59,912 nt of DNA from Bdellovibrionaceae bacterium UBA2316 (GCA_002345205.1 DDVI01000021.1:1-59912), one strand, 5' to 3'. Numbered from the stretch's first letter, positions 43,789 to 52,184 are shown. Numbers and translations: made by a program. Notes: a model not told the origin generated them from the letters alone.

Positions 43789-44466
43789 ATGAAAAAACGG
43801 TTACTAGTTCTTGCGATCGCCGCGTTGATCCCAATTTCTGTATTTGCTGCGACTACTGAAAACGGTCTTATGGAAAAATCTGTTCGCGCTGCTCAAGTTT
43901 TGGATGAAGTCATGAAAATCCAAGATAACTCAATTCCACAAGATCTATTAGATAGAGCTGTGTGTATCGCTGTCCTTCCAGATGTCATCCGTGGTGGCTT
44001 CGTATGGGGTGCGCGTCTTGGTCAAGGTTTAGTATCTTGCCGAGTAAAAAATGGTTGGAGCCAACCTTCCTTCTTAAGAATTGCTGGCGGAAACTGGGGT
44101 CTACAAATCGGTATCTCGTCTGTAGACATGGTTCTTGTATTCGTTAATCCAAATGCAGTTGCACGCCTAAGCGTTAACAACTTCACATTAGGGGGCGACG
44201 CATCCGTTGCTATTGGTCCAATCGGTCGTGAAGCCAAAGCAAATACAGACTATCAACTTAAAAGTGAAGTTTATAGCTACTCTCGTGCTCGCGGTTTATT
44301 TGCGGGTCTAACAATCGAAGGCGCAGCCCTTGCTATTGACCATAATGCTAACGCTATCATGTACAACAATAAAGCGGTTCCTCGCCAATTATTAACTACC
44401 GACGGTAGCTATGCGCCTTCTTCACTACGCACTTACGTACGTGCTTTAGATGCGAATGCTCCGTAA
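43789..44466 (+). CDS. Exported SYLF-domain (Ysc84-like) protein
   Basis: A 225-aa protein with a signal peptide ending SVFAA and a SYLF/Ysc84 domain. Visible family elements include IPQDLLDRAVCIAVLPDVIRGGFVWGARLGQG, quoted here only in outline as IPQDLL, GFVWGARLGQG and GGDASVAIGPIGREA. SYLF domains bind lipids. AAAGGAG precedes the ATG. It stands between divergent and convergent neighbours and has its own terminator. Confidence 0.88.
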   Translation: MKKRLLVLAIAALIPISVFAATTENGLMEKSVRAAQVLDEVMKIQDNSIPQDLLDRAVCIAVLPDVIRGGFVWGARLGQGLVSCRVKNGWSQPSFLRIAGGNWGLQIGISSVDMVLVFVNPNAVARLSVNNFTLGGDASVAIGPIGREAKANTDYQLKSEVYSYSRARGLFAGLTIEGAALAIDHNANAIMYNNKAVPRQLLTTDGSYAPSSLRTYVRALDANAP

Positions 44467-44495
44467 TTAATTTTAACTTAAGTTATTTTAATGAC

Positions 44496-44533
44496 AAAAG
44501 CCTAAATGAAAATCCATTTAGGCTTTTATTTTT
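44496..44533. terminator. Bidirectional terminator after the SYLF gene
   Basis: A perfect 13-base stem, with arms at 44496-44508 and 44515-44527 and a 6-base loop. The core is AGCCTAAATG/CATTTAGGCT and T-rich sequence follows. It separates the SYLF gene from the convergent YiiX-like gene. Confidence 0.9.
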
Positions 44534-44554
44534 TCTATCGATCAAAAGAAATGG

Positions 44555-46198
44555 CTATTTAGTTTTCACTTCTTTTTTTTGACGAAGCAGATGATGGAAA
44601 CGATGGGCCTTTGCAGGATCTTTTCCAGAATTATAGTTGCCACCTTTTTCATAATCTGCCAAATCGCGAGCACGCCACGTATTTAAGGCATTCGTCATTT
44701 GCGCCGGCGTGTAGCTTACTTTATTCGCTTTCTCGCCGTCCTCTAAAAATGCATACAACTGATTCGAAACCTTATCTAACATGTACATCGTATTCAAAGC
44801 GTCCTTACCCATATTTAATGGAAATTTATCATCTAAAAATGTATCTACGAATGGCACACGACGTCCAATATAGGCTACATCGGTTCCAATTCGGCCCGTT
44901 AAAGGAACGTAAAATTGATAGTTATAGTCATCCATCCAAGCGTACATGCCCGACAAGATAGCATCCATGAGATGAGTCTTATGAACACGAATAAAATCGC
45001 GCCATTCTAATACTAAATCAAAATAAGGCTCAATTTCCATATCAGCAGGCGCGAATGTTTCATTTACCTCGACACCAATGTCTTCCAAAAATTTTCGGTT
45101 TTTCGGAGCTATTAACGACTTGTACTGGGGCAAGTTATATTTCTTCTTAGTCAATAGAGAATAGGCTAAAGAAACCACTTCCGAACAGAATAAACACTTG
45201 CGATTTTTCGCATCGTTCGACGGCTTGATATCGGTTGGATTATCGATCTTCATACCAAAATCGTAGCAAGGATTTGGATAGCGAGATTTACCGTACAATT
45301 TCTTATATTTTAGAACTTCGTCACGAACTTTGGTAGCCGCTTCATGGGCCGCCTGTTCGTTTTCCTCATTAGACAAACTTGGATCGTTTAGTCGGAATAC
45401 GACAGAACGCACTTTCATATCCGCATAATCCGCAATGTCGGCTACGACCGTACCGAATTCAATATGAGCTTCAACCGTTTCTACTTTTTTAGTTACCGGA
45501 TCAACCCAAACTATACCTGCATGAGAAAAATTTGAATCTTCATTCGTAATTCGCGCGATGGCCGCAGACACCGAAGCGGAACCACGGGATAACAAAACGT
45601 CACCTGATTTAGGTTCATAACGGGTTGGATCTGTCGGCTTATATTTTTCGTTCCATGCAAAATTTAAAGAACTGCCTTTAAATACGCGATTAAATGTTTC
45701 ATCAGTACGTACAGATAGACCTGGAGCAAATAGAACATTTTCAGCTAGCATACCTAAATAGTCCTCTAAAACGCGCATACCACGGAATAGCCGTCTATGA
45801 GCTACAGCACAAGGTTCCGTAATTTTCGCTGATTCAAAAAAACCCGTTTGCAAACTTTCGCGGATGAAAACTCTGAGATCAAAAAATTCCTGTATCAGTT
45901 TCGGAGCATTGGCTTTTAAATCCGTTAGTGAAAACTGATCAATTTTAATTGAGTTTAAGTCATCATAAATTTTGCCTAACTTCACTGAACATTCGTCAGA
46001 GACCAAAAGAGTGCGATCAGAAAACATCGATTTGATATTTTGAACTCTATTACTTAAATCCGCTGCTGTTTGCTTTTTTTCATGTGATGAAAAGTTCCCT
46101 GAACCAGTTTTTTGAGTGTAGAAATTTAAGAATAATCCCACAAAAAACATAACAGCAACAATAAATACACCGACACTAAAATTCCAACGTCGCTTCAT
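44555..46198 (-). CDS. YiiX/YebB-like (permuted NlpC/P60) cysteine hydrolase
   Basis: A 547-aa membrane-anchored protein (helix about 10-25). The centre matches the YiiX/YebB circularly permuted NlpC/P60 family: GDVLLSRGSASVSAAIA, then H near 226 in SNFSHAGIVW, and the likely catalytic Cys near 338 in CLFCSEVVSLAY. Such enzymes hydrolyse amide bonds in peptidoglycan or lipid-linked substrates. The C-terminal about 180 residues are additional and helical. AAGGGGA precedes the ATG. Confidence 0.82.
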   Translation of the reverse strand: MKRRWNFSVGVFIVAVMFFVGLFLNFYTQKTGSGNFSSHEKKQTAADLSNRVQNIKSMFSDRTLLVSDECSVKLGKIYDDLNSIKIDQFSLTDLKANAPKLIQEFFDLRVFIRESLQTGFFESAKITEPCAVAHRRLFRGMRVLEDYLGMLAENVLFAPGLSVRTDETFNRVFKGSSLNFAWNEKYKPTDPTRYEPKSGDVLLSRGSASVSAAIARITNEDSNFSHAGIVWVDPVTKKVETVEAHIEFGTVVADIADYADMKVRSVVFRLNDPSLSNEENEQAAHEAATKVRDEVLKYKKLYGKSRYPNPCYDFGMKIDNPTDIKPSNDAKNRKCLFCSEVVSLAYSLLTKKKYNLPQYKSLIAPKNRKFLEDIGVEVNETFAPADMEIEPYFDLVLEWRDFIRVHKTHLMDAILSGMYAWMDDYNYQFYVPLTGRIGTDVAYIGRRVPFVDTFLDDKFPLNMGKDALNTMYMLDKVSNQLYAFLEDGEKANKVSYTPAQMTNALNTWRARDLADYEKGGNYNSGKDPAKAHRFHHLLRQKKEVKTK

Positions 46199-46308
46199 AA
46201 AAATCCCCTTTTTGTTAACGATTAATCATCGGAAAATGACACCGTAACTTTATGAAAATTAGCAACGTTTCAACCTGTCTATCGGTCCGTAACACGCACC
46301 AAAACGAC

Positions 46309-46339
46309 AAAAGACCTGCTCTTTTAAGGCAGGCCTTTT
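46309..46339 (-). terminator. Terminator after the OmpA-like gene
   Basis: AAAAG-A-CCTGC (46309-46319) pairs with GCAGG-C-CTTTT (46329-46339), with one mismatch. Its A/T-rich outer arms give a T run on the minus strand. Confidence 0.7.
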
Positions 46340-46362
46340 GAATAGTGCGACCACTTCTAAAA

Positions 46363-46827
46363 CTATCGTTTTCGGAAGATCATCACAACGCCTTTAGACG
46401 CTTGTGCTTTTAGATCAAAAATTCCAGTGTTGAACATTTTTTCAAGCGCATTTGGACGTTCAGCCATATTGTGAGTATCTATACTTTTCACTTTAAGTTC
46501 GTCTTTTAGGAACGCTCGCAAGTGCTTGATGCGATTTTTCGCAAGTCCTACTTCTTCTTTAGTTTGTTTACCATTTTCAGTAGGGTATTCTTTATCAGAC
46601 CAAGCTAAGATTTTAACTTCATCAATATTACCTTTTTGAGCCGCTTCTTGAACAGCTGTTCTGATTTCCGCTTTTTGCGCGTCGGTCAACTTGTCAGAAT
46701 TCTTATCGAAGCTAACTTCTTTAACCTGAGCGGCGCCTAAACGGTCAGCTGCATCTTGAGTTGTTGTCCAAGCATGGCTTGTCATTGCGAACGCGATCGC
46801 AACTAGTACGGGTGTAAACATTTTCAT
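46363..46827 (-). CDS. Periplasmic OmpA-like domain protein
   Basis: A 154-aa protein with a signal peptide ending TSHAW and an OmpA-C-like domain: VKEVSFDKNSDKLTDAQKAEI matches the first strand and helix, and LAKNRIKHLRAFL matches the family's arginine-containing helix. The usual NxGRAxNRR motif is only partly kept, so peptidoglycan binding is uncertain. AAGGAG precedes the ATG. Confidence 0.78.
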   Translation of the reverse strand: MKMFTPVLVAIAFAMTSHAWTTTQDAADRLGAAQVKEVSFDKNSDKLTDAQKAEIRTAVQEAAQKGNIDEVKILAWSDKEYPTENGKQTKEEVGLAKNRIKHLRAFLKDELKVKSIDTHNMAERPNALEKMFNTGIFDLKAQASKGVVMIFRKR

Positions 46828-46858
46828 AATAAACTCCTTGTTAGTTATTATTTTTTGT

Positions 46859-46874
46859 TAGTTAAATTTAACTA
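46859..46874. repeat. 16-bp perfect palindrome at the end of the DUF1328 gene
   Basis: TAGTTAAATTTAACTA reads the same on both strands and includes the stop codon of the DUF1328 gene. It lies 32 bases upstream of the OmpA-like start, so it could be an operator for that gene or a weak hairpin between the two. Confidence 0.6.
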
Positions 46875-47057
46875 CGGAAGCGTTCCAGATGGACGTTTTC
46901 CAGAAATTAAAGAAATCACGAAACTGATAACGGCTAGAACCAAGAAAACACCAAGCAATGCTTTACCGATATCCATAGAAATACCCGCAAAACCAGTCGC
47001 ACCAAAAAGTATACCTAATAAGGCTAGAACGAAGAAAATAATTGCTGCACGTAACAT
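46872..47057 (-). CDS. DUF1328 (YtjA-like) small membrane protein
   Basis: A 61-aa protein with two membrane helices and the DUF1328 pattern LRAAIIFFVLALLGILFG then GFAGIS and a second helix. Function unknown; relatives are short stress-associated membrane proteins. The ATG at 47057 is fixed by AAAGGAGG just upstream. The 17-codon in-frame extension to 47108 has no support. Confidence 0.88.
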   Translation of the reverse strand: MLRAAIIFFVLALLGILFGATGFAGISMDIGKALLGVFLVLAVISFVISLISGKRPSGTLP

Positions 47058-47137
47058 TTGAACCTCCTTTAAAAATTTCAATTTTAGGGGCTGCAGGATC
47101 CAACTCATTTATTGAATCCATTGAGCCAGTTAATAAA

Positions 47138-47683
47138 TTAGTACCAATATTTAACTACGCCACCCAAAGTAAAGGTATCGACTTCTTCGTCACCGACGAC
47201 CGCATAACGAGCACTGGCTCCTAACGAGAAGACACCGTCATCTGTACGTGTTACTGGAATGTCGAATCCAAGTATTGGCGCAGCCGCCAAGGATGTTCCA
47301 TTTGGTTTAAATACAGAACCTAGTCCTAAACCAATGTAGCTATTTTTAATTACAGGTGTTGTGCCACCAAAATTGTATGAACCTTTCAACCAAAGAGTAT
47401 TTCTATCTTGAGCGTCTTCACCGTCGTCGATACGAGCGTGGCTAAATTCCGCTGCAATACCGAACGGAATATAGGGTTGATACCCAATATCAATCGCTAC
47501 TTCGGAAGCTGTGATGCCACTGCCTTCTGGTTGGGCTGCGCCCAGCAAAATACCTACGTGTGGCTTAAATTCAGATAACTCAGTCACCGGTTTGGGCGCG
47601 GGCATTGTGCTTGTTTGAGCCAATGCACCGACTGATGTCGCTAGTGTTACTGCAGATACAGCAGCAATGATAAGTTTTTTCAT
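47138..47683 (-). CDS. Small outer-membrane beta-barrel protein
   Basis: A 181-aa protein with a signal peptide ending VGALAQ and amphipathic strands (FKPHVGILLGAA, ASEVAIDIGYQPYIPFGIAAEFSHA, FTLGGVVKYWY). The final aromatic residue fits a barrel inserted by the BAM complex. It resembles small OmpW/OmpA-type barrels without a diagnostic motif. A good ribosome-binding site (AAAGGTAG) is present. Confidence 0.75.
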   Translation of the reverse strand: MKKLIIAAVSAVTLATSVGALAQTSTMPAPKPVTELSEFKPHVGILLGAAQPEGSGITASEVAIDIGYQPYIPFGIAAEFSHARIDDGEDAQDRNTLWLKGSYNFGGTTPVIKNSYIGLGLGSVFKPNGTSLAAAPILGFDIPVTRTDDGVFSLGASARYAVVGDEEVDTFTLGGVVKYWY

Positions 47684-47707
47684 AATCTACCTTTTATTGT
47701 TTCCCGA

Positions 47708-48439
47708 TTATAGTTCTACTGGGAAGCTTAAGCTTACAGAGTACCCACGATTGTTAGCATCTACAGAGGATGTACCACCCGCTCTATCAATTAGACCGTA
47801 AGATTGAATTTCAGTAGAGTTGTATGTTAGATCTTGGTATTCAACATTTACACTAACTGCCGCGATATAAAGACCTGCACCGACTCTCCAGCCGTTAGCT
47901 TCTTTAAACTTTAAATCTAACCCTTGGACACCAGATGCTGGATCATTTTCACCCGCAACTACGTAACCCGCTAATAAACGGATACCGAAGTATGGAGTTT
48001 GTACGCCAACAAAAGGCGCCACGTCATAAACATTTGAATCGGCCGTATCGTAGAATGAATCTTTTAATAGTGTTTTAGAATAGCGAGCATCTAAACCTAA
48101 CATAAAGATTTCAGATACGTGCCCACCAAAACGCAGACCCACACCATAGCCTGTTTGTTTACCAGAAGTATCATCAGAAATTAATGGCAATTGAGACGAT
48201 TTAATCGTTGTGTCTTCCTGAGACGTGATCAACATCGGTTCCATGAAAAAGCCACCTGGTGAACGATAACGAGTGTTATCTTGAGTTCGGCTAGATTGTT
48301 CAGCCACAGGTGAATTTGTCGGCGCATTTTTTGGTGTTTCTGACGGTGTTGTAATGTCGTTTGGGAAACCTGTTTGCGCAAGCGATGCCTGAGAGAAGCC
48401 CAAGGCTAGTGTTGCTAGCATAAGTAATAGTTTTTTCAT
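47708..48439 (-). CDS. Outer-membrane beta-barrel protein
   Basis: A 243-aa protein with a signal peptide ending QASLAQ, a Pro/Ser/Thr-rich linker (about 25-60), and a barrel-like C-terminal part with strands such as GYGVGLRFGGHV, FGIRLLAGYVV, WRVGAGLYIAAVSVNVEYQ and YSVSLSFPVEL. AGAGGAA precedes the ATG. It lies 24 bases before the smaller barrel gene, so the two are probably co-expressed. Confidence 0.75.
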   Translation of the reverse strand: MKKLLLMLATLALGFSQASLAQTGFPNDITTPSETPKNAPTNSPVAEQSSRTQDNTRYRSPGGFFMEPMLITSQEDTTIKSSQLPLISDDTSGKQTGYGVGLRFGGHVSEIFMLGLDARYSKTLLKDSFYDTADSNVYDVAPFVGVQTPYFGIRLLAGYVVAGENDPASGVQGLDLKFKEANGWRVGAGLYIAAVSVNVEYQDLTYNSTEIQSYGLIDRAGGTSSVDANNRGYSVSLSFPVEL

Positions 48440-48549
48440 TTTTTCCTCTTATTATTGTTTTAAAATTATTTCGTAAAGGCGAAGCAACTACTCCGTCAGA
48501 GTCCCTTATTCAAGTTACCGAAAGTGTAGCTGCCTCGCGAGTTTTTATA

Positions 48550-49140
48550 CTAAATTAACGGTGTCGGATTAATAGATTGCTTAGTGTAGGATCTGCTTTG
48601 CTCTAAATTTTCGAAATCACCTTTAAGCTCTGTCGTCATAGCGATGTCTTTCGCTCCGGTATCTTCTATAATCTTTTTCGCTTTGTCCGCCCACTCGGAA
48701 TCATCCACGTGCACTGACATTAAGATTCCACCTTCCTTTACGAAGCCTTCGTAACGTTTGGCTTCGTACTCGGGAATACCAAGACCAACCAGTGCGCCGC
48801 TGACTACGCCCACAGCGCTACCCACACCAATACCTGCTAATGCAGCCATGATAGGACCGGCACCAACAAATGGTCCAACACCGGGAATCGCTAGCAAACC
48901 AATACCTGCTAATAATCCAAGTACGCCACCTAACACCCCGCCCGCGCTGGCACCGGTCGCGGCTCCTTCAGGAGCTTTTGTTCCTTTAATGTGTTTAAAT
49001 TCTTGAAATCCAGATTCTTGTGGCATCAAGATAGAAATGTCGCTCAAACGGAAACCGTTGAGTTTTAATCTATCAACACCTGTCTCTAAACTACTTTTGT
49101 TATCGTAAATCGCAAATACTGCCTTATCGCCTTTTTGCAT
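48550..49140 (-). CDS. YflT/general-stress-like protein with glycine-rich core
   Basis: A 196-aa protein. Residues about 5-40 (AVFAIYDNKSSLETGVDRLKL) form the flipped ferredoxin-like YflT/general-stress start. The middle is a Gly/Ala-rich double helix of the glycine-zipper kind (GGVLGGVLGLLAGIG, IGVGSAVGVVSGALVGLG). The end (ILMSVHVDDSEWADKAKKII) repeats the alpha/beta pattern. It probably associates with membranes. The ATG at 49140 has AAAGGAG at good spacing. Confidence 0.82.
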   Translation of the reverse strand: MQKGDKAVFAIYDNKSSLETGVDRLKLNGFRLSDISILMPQESGFQEFKHIKGTKAPEGAATGASAGGVLGGVLGLLAGIGLLAIPGVGPFVGAGPIMAALAGIGVGSAVGVVSGALVGLGIPEYEAKRYEGFVKEGGILMSVHVDDSEWADKAKKIIEDTGAKDIAMTTELKGDFENLEQSRSYTKQSINPTPLI

Positions 49141-49179
49141 AAATATCTCCTTTGTGTGCTCTTTGAACAAACTTAAAGT

Positions 49180-49287
49180 CTACTCTGTTACTACTTCTGT
49201 CTTATTTAAAACATTAGATACTCCAGCGACTTTTTTAGCTTTAGTAACCAATTTTCTTTGTTCCTGAACCGATTTAACCGACGTCAT
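49180..49287 (-). CDS. 35-aa peptide resembling the C-terminal half of a BON domain
   Basis: Immediately after the csbD-type stop (TAA, 49291-49289), one base away, ATG at 49287 opens a 35-codon frame ending at TAG 49182-49180. The peptide contains VKSVQEQRKLVTKAKKVAGV then SNVLNKTEVV, the helix-strand ending of a BON domain (the conserved GVxxVxN is kept), but the first half of the domain is missing. There is no ribosome-binding site of its own, so it could be expressed by termination-reinitiation, or it may be a remnant. Confidence 0.5.
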   Translation of the reverse strand: MTSVKSVQEQRKLVTKAKKVAGVSNVLNKTEVVTE

Positions 49288-49288
49288 T

Positions 49289-49567
49289 TTAATTTTTAAG
49301 ATTTATTTCTTTATCACTGCTTTCGCGTAAATTCTCTTTTACTTCATTTGTTTTTCTAACGGCTGCTTCTTGGAAACGCTCAACGATTGTGTTTAACTTT
49401 TTAGATACGTCTTCTTTTCTTTGACCATATCTCTGCTGGATAATACCTGAAATTGAATCTAGGTTGCCTTTAGCTTGCTCAAGTTCATCACCAGTAATAT
49501 TTCCCCAAGCTTTTCTGATTTCACCTTTGATCTCGTTCCATTTACCTTGGATTACTTCCTGATTCAT
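49289..49567 (-). CDS. CsbD-family stress protein
   Basis: A 92-aa highly charged helical protein. The CsbD signature is clear at the start (GKWNEIKGEIRKAWGNITGDEL, given here in outline as GKWNEIKG, AWGNITGD and AKGNLDSISGIIQQRYG). CsbD proteins are general-stress proteins of unknown mechanism. The ATG at 49567 follows AAAGGAG. The C-terminal about 30 residues (charged) extend beyond the usual 60-aa domain. Confidence 0.88.
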   Translation of the reverse strand: MNQEVIQGKWNEIKGEIRKAWGNITGDELEQAKGNLDSISGIIQQRYGQRKEDVSKKLNTIVERFQEAAVRKTNEVKENLRESSDKEINLKN

Positions 49568-49784
49568 TGTTAGCTCCTTTAAAAAGTTTTGTTGTGTTTG
49601 CAATATACTAAATTTAACAAAGCAATTTGAATGCCTGATTTTTCTTGATAGGGAGTCGATATTTCAAGAAGATTGGGGTAATTTGGTCGTACGAAAGTGT
49701 TTCAAAAGACAAATTTCCCCATGCCTACATTTAGACAAAAAATTTGAATCACGCTAACTTTAAATCTTACAAAGCGAGGTGCTT

Positions 49785-50426
49785 ATGTCTAATAACCATA
49801 AATATATACTTTTGACCTGCCTGTTTACACTGCAGATGGGCTGCGCGAGTAACGGATTTAACCGCGGTGAATTAAAAGAACAAGTTGCTGTCACCAAACC
49901 AGAATTTAACGATCAAGAAATTAAAAATGCATTCAGCAAAAAAACCAACTTACCTAAAGACTGTAAAGTTGCTGTTTACTTTAAACCCCCTCCCCTTGGA
50001 AAAAACCAATCTAAACCTGATTGGCGCTGGACAGAAAATGACAGATTAGTTTTCTCTGAAATTGCGAGCGAATTAAAAAAGGAGGGCGTCGTATCTGACG
50101 TATTTCCCATCGTTAATTCACTTGTTAGTGATGATGATCTTAAATCACTAAGGCTCGCTGCCGCAAAACACCAGGCCGATGCACTTTTAATTATTAGCGG
50201 CGCTGGTGAAACAGATCGTTACATTAATAATCTAGGCTGGACATATGCGCTAATGCTGCCGGCACTCTTTATTCCCGGATCAGAAGCCGAAGCGACCAAG
50301 AATAGCACCTACATCGCGGCGTTTGGAAAATCGGATAAAGAATTAATCAACGATGCAAAGACCGAATCATTAGCCCTATTAAAAGTAGAATTTTCAAAAA
50401 TGATCAAGGGAACAAAGTTACAGTGA
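49785..50426 (+). CDS. Lipoprotein of unknown function
   Basis: A 213-aa lipoprotein (lipobox LQMGC). The mature part has an alpha/beta pattern (CKVAVYFKPPPLG, LRLAAAKHQADALLIISGAGE) like periplasmic proteins that bind small ligands or polymers, and includes a hydrophobic stretch (WTYALMLPALFIPG). GAGG at 49775-49778 supports the ATG at 49785 over the GTG at 49779. It overlaps the following broken barrel gene by 4 bases. Confidence 0.7.
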   Translation: MSNNHKYILLTCLFTLQMGCASNGFNRGELKEQVAVTKPEFNDQEIKNAFSKKTNLPKDCKVAVYFKPPPLGKNQSKPDWRWTENDRLVFSEIASELKKEGVVSDVFPIVNSLVSDDDLKSLRLAAAKHQADALLIISGAGETDRYINNLGWTYALMLPALFIPGSEAEATKNSTYIAAFGKSDKELINDAKTESLALLKVEFSKMIKGTKLQ

Positions 50427-50933
50427 ATTTACGCGTCGCTTTTGTTTTAATCATTGTAACCTTTCAAACCTCGGCTGCCGGCTTCCTAACCATTGGATAT
50501 GGCCGCGGTGGCGATTCACTCTCGAATGCTTCTGGTGGGCAAAGTTATTCAACTCAAGCCGGGTCAGGACTATTTTTTGTCGGCGGCTTAGTGATTCCGA
50601 TCTCGGCCACGACACCTCACCGTTTTGAAGCCCAAGTGGGGGCCGGTTACCTTTTCCAAAGTGATGAACGTTCAAAAGATGATTCAGTATCTTGGGCCCG
50701 CATACCACATTGCCAATAATATAAATAGTCGCGGAATAAATGCCAGCGCAGGAACTAATGCTGACAATGCCTGGGGACGAATTCTAGCCTTAGAAAAACT
50801 CTGGTTCACAGAAATGGGCGAGACGATGTCCATCGGACTCCGCCACACATTCATCAAATATCGCCTAACTACTTTTGATAAAGTCGTTAGTGGTGACGCG
50901 TGGAGTGTGACGTTTACAGGACTATTTTTTTAA
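50423..50933 (+). pseudogene. Broken outer-membrane beta-barrel gene (internal deletion and frameshift)
   Basis: The first frame (50423-50719) has a signal peptide and barrel strands (GYGRGGDSLSN, FEAQVGAGYLFQSDE) and reads SVSWARIP before stopping at HCQ. Another frame then continues with PAYHIANNINSRG, further strands and a barrel-type C-terminus (WSVTFTGLFF) up to 50933. The two parts read as one barrel protein joined near 50690-50705, where a deletion of some tens of bases, not divisible by three, would explain the frame change. The 3' end overlaps the convergent bioY by 12 bases. Confidence 0.7.
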
Positions 50934-51500
50934 TCCGTTTTCAACTGAACGTTGAATTTGAAAAACGATAAACGTAACTAACACAGTTTTGATAGCGTCG
51001 CCTGGAAGAAACGGCAACACACCTGAAACTAATAATGCTTTCGCTGGAACGAAAATCGACAATACTAATACACCAAAACCAAATGTCATAGCGCTACCCG
51101 ATACGGCGGCTAGCCATGTTCTAAATAACGATTTTGTCCAACCTGAATCCGATAAAAATCCCATCCAGTAAGACGCTACCATCATACCGATCAAGTAACC
51201 AAATGTAGGACCTACTGCTAAACCAGCCGTACCCATCGCAAACACGGGCAAACCTAATGCTCCGACAGCTAGATAGGACATCACAACCGCTAAACCACGT
51301 TTACGCCCCCAAAGCAGCGCTGTGAGTGCGACACCAAATGTTTGGCCCGTAATTGGAACCGGTGTCCACGGCAATGGTATGGCGATTTGCGCTAACAAAG
51401 ATAAAAGCACAACACCAAACACAATGGATAAACAGTTGTCTAAAACTTTATTACCGCGATTGATGATTAATTGAGGAATTAAGGCCTGTTCTTGAGTCAT
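50922..51500 (-). CDS. bioY: Biotin transporter BioY
   Basis: A 192-aa membrane protein, the substrate-binding S component of ECF-type biotin uptake. The BioY pattern is clear: QIAIPLPWTPVPITGQTFGV, then LTALLWGRKRG, GLPVFAMGTAG and GPTFGYLIG, and the late GVLPFLPGDAIKTVL. No ecfA or ecfT genes are adjacent, so it may work alone or with shared ATPase modules. The ribosome-binding site lies in a strong hairpin that touches the start codon. Confidence 0.93.
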   Translation of the reverse strand: MTQEQALIPQLIINRGNKVLDNCLSIVFGVVLLSLLAQIAIPLPWTPVPITGQTFGVALTALLWGRKRGLAVVMSYLAVGALGLPVFAMGTAGLAVGPTFGYLIGMMVASYWMGFLSDSGWTKSLFRTWLAAVSGSAMTFGFGVLVLSIFVPAKALLVSGVLPFLPGDAIKTVLVTFIVFQIQRSVENGLKK

Positions 51501-51525
51501 GGGCGCTCCTATGCTTTAAGCGCCC
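51501..51525 (-). promoter_or_regulatory. RBS-sequestering hairpin of bioY
   Basis: On the minus strand GGGCGCT (51525-51519) pairs perfectly with AGCGCCC (51507-51501), directly before the ATG at 51500. The AGGAG ribosome-binding site spans the loop and the second arm, so folding would block initiation. A possible promoter is TTGAAC (51556-51551) with TAGATT (51533-51528) 17 bases on. Confidence 0.55.
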
Positions 51526-51563
51526 TCAATCTATAGTTTCGACTCGGATAGTTCAACCTAAAA

Positions 51564-52184
51564 TTAATCGGGATAAATCGAAATTTTAAGCGTTTTAACT
51601 AAATTCCAGAATTCTTTGCCGTTGATTTGATCATCATATACATACACAACCAGCTTTCGGGCTTTAACCGAAGTCGTTTCACCCAATTTGTTTAAGTGTT
51701 CATAAACGATTTCATGCACAATCAACGCTGATTTGTTTCGTGAATCTAGTCGATCCCAAAGTTTTTTATCGATAACAAAACGTTTTTCTTTTGGCCCGAT
51801 GTCTTCTTTGCGAATCGCGATTTGTTTAACTTCACAGTTTTTATCTTCGGGTTTAAATGCATGGAACGAATCCTTAACATCTGTTAAGGCTACACCATCT
51901 TTGAATTCAACTTCTTGAACAATAGTTTTTAAACGTTCTAAATACTGGGAACTGAGTTTCGGTGACACCAATTTTAATCGTTTAAATACATCTTCCGCAA
52001 TTGCTTGATAATCCAGATGCTGACTATTTCCCGGAAATTTAATACTCGTAGACGCTTCGTAAAAATCTAGAACTTCAATCGAGTCTTTACATACAACGAC
52101 ATTTCCACCATTGCCGATACGATTCGCTAACGCCAGCAAACTAGCCGACACAACTATAAATATTATTTTACATTTTGATTGCAT
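51564..52184 (-). CDS. Exported protein of the TIGR02147-regulator operon
   Basis: A 206-aa protein with a signal peptide (ends around LALANR) followed by RIGNGGNVVVC and a VLDFYEA segment. This GNGG-Cys-LDFYEA start is reminiscent of many exported Bdellovibrio proteins of unknown function (recalled, not checked). The ATG at 52184 lies inside the 3' end of the preceding lipoprotein gene (17-base overlap), so the two are translationally coupled. Function unknown. Confidence 0.7.
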   Translation of the reverse strand: MQSKCKIIFIVVSASLLALANRIGNGGNVVVCKDSIEVLDFYEASTSIKFPGNSQHLDYQAIAEDVFKRLKLVSPKLSSQYLERLKTIVQEVEFKDGVALTDVKDSFHAFKPEDKNCEVKQIAIRKEDIGPKEKRFVIDKKLWDRLDSRNKSALIVHEIVYEHLNKLGETTSVKARKLVVYVYDDQINGKEFWNLVKTLKISIYPD

